Source: Gnetum montanum
Lineage: Eukaryota; Streptophyta; Gnetopsida; Gnetales; Gnetaceae
NCBI GenBank assembly: GCA_015680685.1
Contig: MNCI01018932.1
Span: forward strand, 803,834 to 867,833
Direction of reading: 5' to 3'
Length of the DNA stretch: 64,000 nt
Position numbers and translations under genes: made by a program. The notes below the pieces were generated by a model. That model was not told the origin of the DNA. It was given only the letters and a program-made list of their open reading frames with translations, and searched no databases. The stretch's first letter is position 1. Each line of letters opens with the position of its first letter. Positions 54,781 through 64,000 of the stretch are shown here, one piece after another.

Positions 54781-55740
54781 CATGTTCACAATCATTGGTC
54801 TAGATGAATGAAGCATCTTTCTTTGTAAGCTCAACCAATGACTTTTCATTCTTAGAAAAATTCTCTATAAACCATCAGTAGTAGCTAATGTGTCAAAGGA
54901 ATGATCAAATGTTTTTGAATATCTTTGGTTGACATGTGATTCCTTGGATGACCCTTATCTTTTTCAAGTCTACCTCAATCCCTACCTAAGTAATTCTATT
55001 CCCCAGTGCTCTGTCTTCTTGAACCATTAAATTCCTTTTCTACCAATTAAGCCTAAGGTTTTTTTAACACATATTTTTAATACTTTCTCAAGGTGATCCA
55101 GGGCTTGCTTAAATGTAGCCCCATAGGTAGATAAGTCATCCATAAAGACTTATATCTCACTACCAGTATACTTTTTAAAAATACTAAGGACCAAGTATTG
55201 GAATGTTGTAGGGGAATTGCATAGATTGAATGGCATCTTGCAATATGCAAAAGTCTCCTAGGGACTCATGAATGTTATTTTGGACTGATCCGCTAGCACA
55301 ATTTGGATTTTGTTATATCCACTATAACCATCCAAGAAGCTATAATAATAATTCCTAGATATGGTATTCAACACTTGGTCCACAAATGGTAATGTAAAAT
55401 AATCTTTAAATTTTTTCATATTCAATAGCTTAAAGTTAATGTAGACCTACCACTTGCCACCTTTCCTTAGAAAAATTACAAGTGGGCAACCCACTCACTA
55501 TCCATGATGGGATAGATGAACCCTAACTTGAGGAGTTGTTCTATTTCCTCTTTGGTAATCTACTTCAATTAAGGATTTAGTTTCCTCTGTAGCTAACTTC
55601 TTGGCTTCATGTCCAAGTTAGTGCAGATACAATGCTCACATATCCTTGAATTGATTCCAATAAGCTCAAGATATGATTAATCAAAGGCTATTGGCCATTT
55701 GTTGACCACATTCAACAACTTGTCTTTTTATTTGGGAGCA
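54780..55740 (-). pseudogene. Reverse transcriptase of element D
   Basis: It parallels element C's RT on the opposite strand. The catalytic box reads VFMDDLSTYGA (about 55,120-55,160), both Asp kept and nearer to Athila's VFMDDF than C's FTDDF. Other blocks (the PSWIV / GLPTCNF region near 55,480 and the FLGWL/YSGYN region near 55,330) are frameshifted, and no long frame remains. Confidence 0.7.
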
Positions 55741-55774
55741 ATATTTGCATTAATTATAATTAGCTTGCCATTAT

Positions 55775-56530
55775 TTAAAAAGCACACTTCATGCTAGCCA
55801 GTAGAGTTTTTAACTCTAGGGACTCTTTCTTGAAATTATTAGAAATTTTCAACTCTCCCAAATAGGTATCATCATTTTCATCATTAGAGAGTTGGTGATG
55901 AGCTTGCTCAAGTTCATCCATGCCTTTGACATAGACACATGTCAGGCTCTCAATAGGTTTCATGCATAGTGTGCTACTATCAGAGTTAGCTATTAGCCAT
56001 TGGGTGTCCTTTTATTTTGTGACTACTACATACAAGCACCTTAAGATATCTATTTCATGTGCACATTGGTTGCATGCTTTGATGAATTTACTTTTAATGA
56101 ACCAAATTTTCTACATGCAATTGCACTTGTTATCACTGTACATGATGCATGGAACTCACTTATTCTTAGGCTACCCAAATTCATTTTCCCTGAAGATTTC
56201 CAAGGAGAGAGCCTTGATGTCCATTTGTGCATCAAAAATGATCAACCATGCACATTCCATAATGATGGGAAAGTCATCTTTGTAGTTTTATACCTTAATC
56301 ACTAGAATATCAATAGGATAGGACCACCCACAAACTATGGTCATAATGTCCTCCACTAACCCCAAAGGAATAGTGATTGATTAATTTACCAATTTCAAAT
56401 GGATATTACTCTTATTGATAGGTGGTAAGTTCTAGGACTTGTACATGTCATTAGAGATGAGGTTGATACTAGAACCAAAATGAAGAAGAGCCTTGCATGG
56501 CTCATGTCTAGCAATCTATAAGTAAATAAG
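55775..56530 (-). pseudogene. Protease and linker to RT of element D
   Basis: Protease blocks: CKALLHFGSSINLISNDMY (active-site Asp replaced by His), PLGLVEDIMTIVCGWSYPID, then VIKV, DDFPIIM and LSLEIFREN near 56,170. The linker has an open frame 55,775-55,963, starting MKPIESLTCVYVKGMDELEQ; it aligns with 9,290-9,420 of element C. The antisense scrap at 2,185-2,481 is a third copy of this region. Confidence 0.7.
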
Positions 56531-57399
56531 AGGACTTTTCAAATTAGACCTTTTTGTGGAAAGGTTACTAGCCTTGATCCAATCAAAGATAGCATGAGTT
56601 AGCATCACAGTGAAAATGTAATATGGTGTTTAGTTTGAAGGGCTCTCAAATATATTTAATGTAGAGGATGAGGGTGTTGAAGATATAGGGTGACCAACCA
56701 CATTAGGTTGTGAGGGTTTGGGAGGACTATTGGATCAAAAAAATGGTCATTTCTTGGATCAGTTGTATAAACCACTCAACTAGAAGGCTAATTATAAATT
56801 TGCAGCCCTCATAGCATTTCATTACTATAGTTGTAAAGGAATTTTACCCTATATGGATAGAGTAGGAGGTAACTAGGTAGAGGGTGGAGGGATGTGTGCA
56901 AATGAATGTGGAGGATGGTATGGATATGGATGCTCCCAGTGAGTAGATGGTGAATTAGTTCAATGGTACTCTAGAGGATAATAGTGATGTTGGAATAAGG
57001 TATGGCTTGTAGAGCTTCATGGAGAAATAGGTTGCTAAAGATAGTACCCATATGGATTCAGTTGCTTGTAAGCGTACTACTATCTTTGCAGCAACATTCC
57101 CAATGACTGTGGTTGCTACCACTACTAGTATTGCTCATAAAATTGTGGTGGAGCTCCACTTGGAAAATAAGCTTGTTGTTGCTAGTGAAACTACCTTTGA
57201 TTTCCTTGAGGATAAGGTAATTTTCTTACCTTCATGCTAGTCATGGATTTAACATGTACACCCCAGACTCTTGTAAGTGTGAAACCATAGAGCAACATCC
57301 CTTAGAATGGTCATATTGATAAATGTCACACTAGCATCATTATTAGAGTTTGTCTTCACAACTTCTTCTACTATAGCATCTTTGCCCTTCCCCTTTTAG

Positions 57400-59050
57400 T
57401 AGGCATGTTTAGCTTCTTTTTGCCTCTTGTGGTTGTGATTACTATTCTACTCATTGTATTCTTCAGCAACCCTCATAGAAGTTTGGAATTTTTCATCCAA
57501 AGAGTCCCATAACTTATCAACCTTTGCCAAAATATCAAAAATAGATTTTTGGATGGGTAAGATTTTGTTATTTATCACTTTGTTGAGTGGTAGCTCCTAA
57601 TCACAAAATTGGACCTTCCTTTTCCTGATTGAAGGGTCCCTATTATATTCTTTTACACTTTTCCTTTTTCACAATTCATCTTCTTCTTTTGCTACCTACT
57701 CTATCAGCCTTTGTATTTGATGATCTCTTAATTCAGATAGTCTCCCTTGGGCATAAATCCCAAGAGTTCTTTGGGTTTTTTCTCTGAGCCCATCTATGAT
57801 GTGGTGAAGTTGTTTTCTTTAAGAATAACCATGGCTAGGGCATTAATGTAATAGAGCATAATGCCTACCCATGGTGGCATCCAAGGGTTCATGTGTTTCC
57901 TAATTCTAGCCTTGGATTTACATTCTTAGATGAGACACTCTAGAGTACATTTGGTATTTGTCATTAAATAGTTCTAGCATGCTACTCCATATGCAAATAG
58001 ATTCCAGCTCCAAGGATTGGTACTAGCTTTTTGCTTCCTTGATGAGTATTCTAGGGAATAGCTTTAATTTCTACCAATAATTTTCAATATATTGTAAGAT
58101 GAAAGAATCATGAAAAGCTTAGAGATGTGTTTGTGGATCAAAGTTATATACCCCATCAAATCTTTGGATATTGTTAATGTCTAAGCGCTTGATCTAACTA
58201 TCTTTCACATGCGTAGTTGAGATCTTAACTACCTTTGTAATGTTAAGAATGATTTAAGTTGCTAGAAAAGGCTCATCATCATCATTATTTCATTGTCACT
58301 GATGATGTCCTCTATTACCCATTCAATTATCATGGGTATGGTGATCAGTATTATTGTCCTGGTCCTCAACTCCACCATAATTGTTCCTTCTATGGCATTT
58401 TTAAGAAATAGAAGAAGAGGAAGAAGAAGATGTAGATGAAAAGGATGAAGAGGAAGAAGGACCACCACCACCATGGTATCTACCAACTCCTCTTTAATTG
58501 TCACGACCATGCTTGTCGAGTTTCTTATCATCTTGATGCTTGTCCTAGCCCCTGCCTTGATTGCCATCTTGTCCTAAACCTGGTTTGTTGATAGTGGAAT
58601 GTAGATTTAGGTTCACACCCCCACAACCAATAATGAGGGGTGGAGAATTTTCATGTTAAGAGGTCCCAAATAAAGGATCCTCATTTTCATCTTGGTTTAG
58701 CAAGAACAAGAGATTGGTCAACTATTTTCCCTTTGCAAACTCATGTTGCTTCTCCTGGGATTGATCTCTCCTACATTGTGTTTTGGTGGGATGGTAGTAC
58801 TAGTAGTCATAACCATGCACAATGTACTCCTCTTGAAGATCATGGATTCCTAACTTCTTAAAATTTTGAATTAGCAGCACAAGCACAGATCGATTGGGCC
58901 TTCCATGTCATGCCATTGCATTTGTTCATCCTAATGTAGGATGAAGGTGAAATTAGGCACATACTCATTTAGATGAGTATATACCACCTTGCATTGTTTT
59001 TGGACCAATGATTTAACATTTTCATGACTAAGATAAGAAGAAATTTTACA
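57400..59050 (-). pseudogene. Gag of element D
   Basis: The gag core is readable around 57,700-58,230: LKLFPRILIKEAKS, SSMLELFNDKYQMYSRVSHL, EPLDATMGRHYALLH, HHIIDGL and TLGIYAQGRLSELRDHQIQR. Each piece has its counterpart in element C. A later part (57,400-57,650) has KVDKLWDSLDEKFQ, the same place where element C interrupts B. The N-terminal part near 58,900-58,990 contains the counterpart of HLNEYVPNFTFIL. A Ser/His-rich block is frameshifted (the 101-residue frame at 58,262-58,567 is a wrong-frame reading of it). Confidence 0.72.
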
Positions 59051-59177
59051 AATGAATAGAATATCAGTATGTGTATATAATTATATTACGTGTGAGAGTG
59101 ATGTTGACGTTGGAGTTCATCCAATGATGTTAATGATGTTCACTAATCCTAGATAGTGCACATTTCAAACAAAAAGT

Positions 59178-59196
59178 GTCCCTGGTAATTATGCCA
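59178..59196 (-). promoter_or_regulatory. Primer-binding site of element D (tRNA-Asp type)
   Basis: Minus strand TGGCATAATTACCAGGGAC, one base from the LTR. The most changed of the four tRNA-Asp-type sites in the window. Confidence 0.7.
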
Positions 59197-59197
59197 A

Positions 59198-59900
59198 TGA
59201 TGAGTGGTGAAGGTACCCCTATACCTAATCATATGAATCACAAAGTGTTCATGCATGATCTAGTCAAATTCCATGGACTCTATAGTTTTCCAATGCACTA
59301 GTTCTCTATGAAGTGAATTGGGTGTTGAGAACATTCATTGTCATGCCAACTACACTTGTGAAGCTTAAGGGTATGATTTAAGTGTAAATAAGGTACATGA
59401 TTTTTATCATTTTATGTTTTATGATTTTAGTACTTCAAATAAATAGGATAGGGAATGAAATAACTTAATTTCTACTTTAATCTAATCTACTAACTATTGT
59501 GTAACTAGTTCTAACATAAGTATCAAGTCCCACTTACTATACACATCTTAAACACATATAATGTTGCTTGGTTACCAAGTGTTAAGCATTACTGGGATTA
59601 CCAAATGTCATATGCAAGCTCAAAGTGGTTGTACTTATGTGTTTACTTAATCACTATTTAGCTTATCTTGCTTAATTATTTAATTAGCTTAATTACTATG
59701 TAATATTGAGTAGAGAACTCATCATCATCATCGATGTAGCCAATCTACAAGTCATCAACATTAAAGCTTCCAAATAGAGTAGAGAACAAATAGTTAAAAG
59801 CATTTCCAAATGCAAAGAAAATAAGTAGACCGAGCAAGTTATATATCAAGAATGACTTCAATAATGATTAGTTGAAAGTTATTATAAATTCTAGATGTCT
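59198..59900 (-). repeat. 5' LTR of element D, truncated
   Basis: It matches 20,618-21,200 from its left edge. About 80 bases near 59,706-59,785, bracketed by GAGTAGAGAAC, have no counterpart there. Similarity fades near 59,900, so U3 with its TATA box is missing. Confidence 0.7.
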
Positions 59901-60423
59901 ATTTCCAAGAATGATGAGCAATAAAAAAAATACTTATTACATATTTTAAATATGTGGGATATTGTAGGGGTAATTTCAATAATTTTTAGCTTATCGTCTA
60001 GATATATTTCCATCTCAATTACACTAGTGGATAACCACCTACCTATCAATTATACCTAGGCTAGTAGATGCCAAGATGTAACTATATAAAAGTGCTAAAG
60101 AAAGGTAGTTCTTTCATCTAGGAAAGAGATATGTTTTCTGGTAAGGGTAGGTAACCAATAACCATTGCTTTCACTTCTTTTTGTGGTGGGTTCTTTTCCC
60201 ATTCTTCTTTGGTGTGATCTTATAGATACTCTCATTAGCTTATACTCTTAGGTTCATTTCCCAATTCAAGAGTGCACCTAACCTAGGACAAAAGAGTTAC
60301 CACCTAATAGTGAAACATTTGGAATCATTACCTAACACCTACATGAGTAATGGTAATAGTTGTTCCTTTCTAGTAAATCTAGGCAAGGTCTTTCTTATAG
60401 AAGTAAAAAGTCAATGATCTTAG
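59901..60423. other. Unassigned sequence between elements D and G
   Basis: No coding frame or known repeat edge seen. A TATATAAAAG-like word occurs near 60,085. Confidence 0.4.
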
Positions 60424-63420
60424 TGTAACACCCTTACCGTAGATACTCTTATCCCTTGGTGTGTTTGCGATTTGAATCCTTGACATCTTGTTTACTAACC
60501 TATGTCTTATATTTTATTAACTTTTTTCTTTTGGTTTCCTATGCTTTTTGTGGTTTGAGCTATGTGGTTTGATACCCTCTTGTTAGGTGTGTCAAAACTT
60601 TAAATAGTTGAAACATAAGTACATCTTAAGAATTATAGAAGTTTATAACTCAATGCTACCTAGTAGAATCAAACTCTTGACCTAGGTTACCAGACCAAGA
60701 TCCATACTACTAGGGTAACACCTCATTACTATCCTCTTTTTAAGTGTTTCTTTTCTTATAATATATTTTAATGTTTGATTTTCCTTTTCTTTAGTCTTAT
60801 TTTATTTTTTATTATTTTTAATATTTTTAATATTTTTTACATTTTCAAATTTTTCCTTTAATTTTATCATATGTAACTTTGGAATTTTATTAGAATTTTG
60901 GATTAGCAAATATCAGCATGGGTCATTAGCACATGGGTTACTACTTTGGTTTAGGTACACTTTGTTTGGATAAATTATATTTTTTTGTAAAATTATATTT
61001 TGATATTTTATTTTTAATTTTTAATTTTTTAAGAGTATTTTTGAGAGGATCTCATGATAGCCTTTTTATTACTTATGTTTTATACTTTGGACTTTATTAA
61101 TAGGCTAGACTTAGACATAACTAGAAGAATGGATTCAAACATAGCTATTTTCTTATAGGATATGCTCATTAAACCAACATTGGATACCAACCTATGTTAA
61201 AAAAGGATTTAAAAATAATTTTAGAATTAGAATTTCTTTTTAATTTATTTTTTATCATAAGAGCTCTATTGACCCAATGCTACCAAACCCTTGTAAATAA
61301 ATATATACCTAGCAATTATTCTATGAGGGATCAACTAATTGCATAGTTGAAATCTAGGTGATAGAGCTAAAGAAGGAGACTTTGGTAGTTTGGAGATGCA
61401 GCTAGATCTAGATTTGCATTGTCAATGAGAACCTATTGTAAATCATAATTCTAGGTCTTATTTTAGATGTTTCTTAGATCTCATCATTGACCTACAATTT
61501 TTTCCTAGGAGTTCAAGCTTGTTTGGGGGATCAAAGGCACACAAAAATCATTTTTTGCAATGCTATCATTTTTAGGTAGGGTAATTTTGGTGTTTGCATC
61601 TAGTATGATTTTTAGTTATTTTTTTGTTATGTACATATAGTTTTTCCTATTCCATTTGCTTAATAATTGTTTGTCAAATTACCTAAATTCTCATATCTAA
61701 ATATTTTATTATTATTTTCTCTAATCTTATCAATTTATGAGATCTAGATTCATGCATGAGAAGTTAGTCAATGTTTTGATGACATTTTGACCAATTTTGA
61801 CCATGGTTTTTATTTATTCCAAATTCTGCCAAAATTTCAACCATAGAACTAGGGTTAAAATTCATTTTCCACATTTTGACCCCTAAAACAATGTTGGACA
61901 TTGATGGACCAAAAGATATAGTTGACTGACATGCTAGGGTGGATCTTGAATATACCTTCCCAATTCATTTTGATCCCATTTTGCAACCATGATTCAAGTT
62001 ATGATGAATGGCATTAGAATTTTTGGATCTATGATGAAAGCTGAGCAACTTCTCTAAAGCAATCCCTGAATTTTGGATAATGAAAAATTAAGAAAATGGT
62101 TAAAAATAAAACTTTTAGGACTTCTTGTAATGTCTAAAAACATGAAACAGCAATCAATGACATTCTAGCATTTTTAGAAGCTTAGATCGACCTATAGCAG
62201 CTTAAGTTTCATATTTGGAATTTTTTTGAATTTTCAAATTTTCCTTAGAATATACATTTTAGTCTTGGTTTAGTTTAATATTCAAAGATTTGGAAAATTT
62301 TATTTTTTTATTTTTTGATTACTTTAGCTTCATTTCTCCATTATCTTGGAATTTATTAATTTTTTTAATTTGATAGATAATCATTTAACATTAGATTTGA
62401 TTTTTTAGTAACATTAACAATTTGCAGTAACCACACATGAAGCATATCATGGTAATGAGATAAGTGCTTATGTGGGAAGTATATCTTGGTAAATACAATT
62501 TGTTTATTTGATTCATTTGGTTAATGGATGGTGCTAAAATTTCAATTCATTGGATATTAATTTGTTAGATCTTTATTATGATTATTAGTATTATTTTTTA
62601 ATATGTAGTTGTATTTTATTGGTATTTGTTTATCTAACTATTATTCGCAACTATTCCATGTTTATGATTGTCTAGCTACTAGAGCCTCTAATCAGATCCA
62701 TAAGGCATTATTTTGTTAGTTATTTATTTTAATCAATCTTAGAACTAATTCCATTTATTTTCTTTGATTTCCAGGTGATTATGTTGGTTGTGATAAGGAG
62801 GATTTAGAAGAAACAATTGATGATTAAATTTATATTTAGATTTTGATTACTTCTACCATTATGTTTCTATCTTAATTTGTGATTTTATGTTGTAATTTTC
62901 AATTAAAATTTTTGTATTTAGTATTTTATGTAAAATTATATACTATTCTTTGCCTATCTTTGAAATTTTGATTTGATCTTTAGTTATGTTACATTTATTA
63001 TTATGTAGTTATTGAAAATTATCTAATTATATTTAATATTAAAGCCTAATTTCCTTTTTGAATTAATTATTATTTCAGCATTATATTGTATTATCTATAT
63101 TCAATTTCCATTGTAATATCTCCAACATTGCATTATAACTTTTAGCTTGGGTAATAGAAATACATCCTAGTTTTCTTAGTGAAAAGATTAGGTTTTGTAT
63201 GCATGGTGTTATTTTCTTTGTATTTCTTTATAATGTTTTATCTTTTGCAACATATTTCTTTTTCCTATGCACTTATTTCATGGATACCTACTTTTTCTTG
63301 CCTATTGAATTTTCTTGGCATCCATTTGATTTTATTATGAAATATTATGTTATTTTGTACTTTTCAATTTTTATCTAAGTAATGTATTTTTAGGTTGAGC
63401 ATAGTTAGTAGGGTATTACA
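60424..63420 (+). repeat. 5' LTR of element G
   Basis: 2,997 bases, from TGTAACACCC to GGGTATTACA: inverted ends that agree in nine of ten bases. AT-rich, no coding frame. The partner LTR is outside the window, so the length rests on the ends and on the primer site that follows. Confidence 0.75.
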
Positions 63421-63423
63421 AGT

Positions 63424-63435
63424 TAGTATCAAAGC
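63424..63435 (+). promoter_or_regulatory. Primer-binding site of element G (initiator tRNA-Met type)
   Basis: TAGTATCAAAGC, equal to the common plant site TGGTATCAGAGC with two G-to-A changes, three bases after the LTR. Confidence 0.8.
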
Positions 63436-63662
63436 TAAAGGTTTGTTAAGTATTCTTAGATTTGTGATGTAGGATGTTGTCAAGAGGGATCTTTGAGATT
63501 ACGACTAGGGAAAACCTTAATCAACCCAACGGAAAAGTCTCTTTGATGAGGAAGATGTTTACTTACTTGAGGATTTAAAATTAGTTTAATGTTGAATATG
63601 GTGAATAATACCAATCTAAGTACTCAAACACTAGTGGTAGAAGGTCCATTGAGTAAGTCTTT

Positions 63663-63785
63663 ATGAAGTAGTTTAGGAGGTTAAAATCTCCATCTTTTGA
63701 TAGTGTTCAAGATCTATTAGTAGCTTTGAAGTGGCTACATGAGGTGGAAAATTCTTTCCAATTCATGGGTTATGCCTCAATGTAA
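63663..63785 (+). pseudogene. Gag N-terminal fragment of element G
   Basis: Reading from ATG 63,663 with one TAG: FRRLKSPSFDSVQDLLVALK, then WLHEVENSFQFMGYASM, ending at two stops. This matches the F-L-PP-FDG-DP--A--WL-E-EK-F--M pattern of chromovirus gag. An indel probably follows, because the family sequence should continue. Leader sequence lies between it and the primer site. Confidence 0.7.
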
Positions 63786-64000
63786 TAAAAATCATGTGGT
63801 TCTTGTTGAACTCGAAAAATTTGCTCAATTTTAATAAGTATTTTTGTCAAACTTATGCATTTTAATTAATTTTATTCTATATTTCATATAGTTAACTATT
63901 TATTTAATAATTATTTTATTTTTTTATGGAAGTTGTTAATATTAGTTTATTATTTTTATATGATTAGTTAATTGGTGTGGTTTAGTTTATTTTAATTTTA

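Larger units (their letters stand above)
20618..59900 (-). mobile_element. Element D: Athila-like retrotransposon with an extra ORF, split by element E
   Basis: In transcript order on the minus strand: 5' LTR 59,198-about 59,900 (distal end lost), tRNA-Asp-type primer site 59,178-59,196, gag about 57,400-59,050, protease about 56,240-56,530, RT about 54,780-55,740, RNase H about 54,430-54,780, integrase about 53,150-54,400, spacer 51,411-53,100, then element E, then the extra ORF about 21,740-24,575 and the 3' LTR 20,618-21,502. Without E the element is about 12.7 kb. It is the oldest large element of the right cluster. Its LTRs lack the GATATC cluster of B, C and F, so it is a separate subfamily. 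Confidence 0.75.
60424..64000 (+). mobile_element. Element G: chromovirus of the Tekay/Del type, 5' part
   Basis: LTR 60,424-63,420, primer site 63,424-63,435, leader and start of gag to the window edge. Very long LTRs, TGTAACACCC ends and a tRNA-Met-type site are typical of this lineage in plants. The remainder is outside the window. It is independent of the D/E/F nest. Confidence 0.75.

Noticed and set aside
58262-58567. 101-residue minus-strand frame with a hydrophobic stretch
   Set aside because: Wrong-frame reading of the Ser/His-rich block in gag of element D; the apparent membrane segment is His codons read out of frame. The frame at 4,070-4,372 is the same effect in element B.

Overview
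The window is plant nuclear DNA made almost wholly of old, nested LTR retrotransposons, with no intact host gene. The elements are Ty3/gypsy of three lineages: Athila-like (primer-binding sites matching the 3' end of tRNA-Asp), Tat/Ogre-like (a second, archaeal-type RNase H behind reverse transcriptase) and Tekay/Del-like chromovirus (about 3 kb LTR, tRNA-Met-type primer site). Every coding region is broken by stops and frameshifts. The stops are mostly TAG at former CAG and TGA at former CGA or TGG, as expected from long cytosine methylation. A large, slowly purged seed-plant genome, for instance a conifer, is the best guess; this is inference.

Left cluster (1-17,263): element A, a minus-strand Tat element, leaves the window at the left and ends with its 5' LTR at 900-2,184. 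A scrap of antisense Athila pol (2,185-2,481) precedes element B, a plus-strand Athila element from 2,482. B is split in its gag by element C (5,112-15,236), a full-length plus-strand Athila element with two LTRs, primer site, gag-pro, RT-RNase H, integrase and polypurine tract. C is flanked by attat/gttat, and B resumes at 15,237 exactly where its gag stopped. A diverged LTR remnant ends the cluster at 17,263.

Island (17,264-20,617): the only part that is not plainly retrotransposon. It holds a stretch rich in CG dinucleotides (about 19,150-20,010), a short open frame resembling the second half of an RNA-recognition motif, and two possible TATA boxes.

Right cluster (20,618-about 59,900), all minus strand: element D (Athila-like, with an extra ORF after pol) has LTRs at 20,618-21,502 and 59,198-about 59,900. 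It was split by element E, a Tat element of about 17.8 kb net (24,823-51,405; flanks tttaa/cttaa). The 3' LTR of E was in turn split by element F (25,783-34,595; perfect duplication agggt). F has LTRs, primer site, gag and the extra ORF, but no pol. Order of insertion is therefore D, then E, then F.

Right edge: element G, a chromovirus, starts at 60,424 with a 3.0 kb LTR, a primer site and the first part of gag, and runs out of the window.

Two things stand out. Between protease and reverse transcriptase of element E lies a gene on the opposite strand with at least six exons, and reading phase is kept across four GT-AG introns (43,236-46,265). In element F, a copy of the LTR promoter module (GATATC-type motifs followed by TATA) sits inside the element upstream of the extra ORF, as if that ORF had its own promoter.
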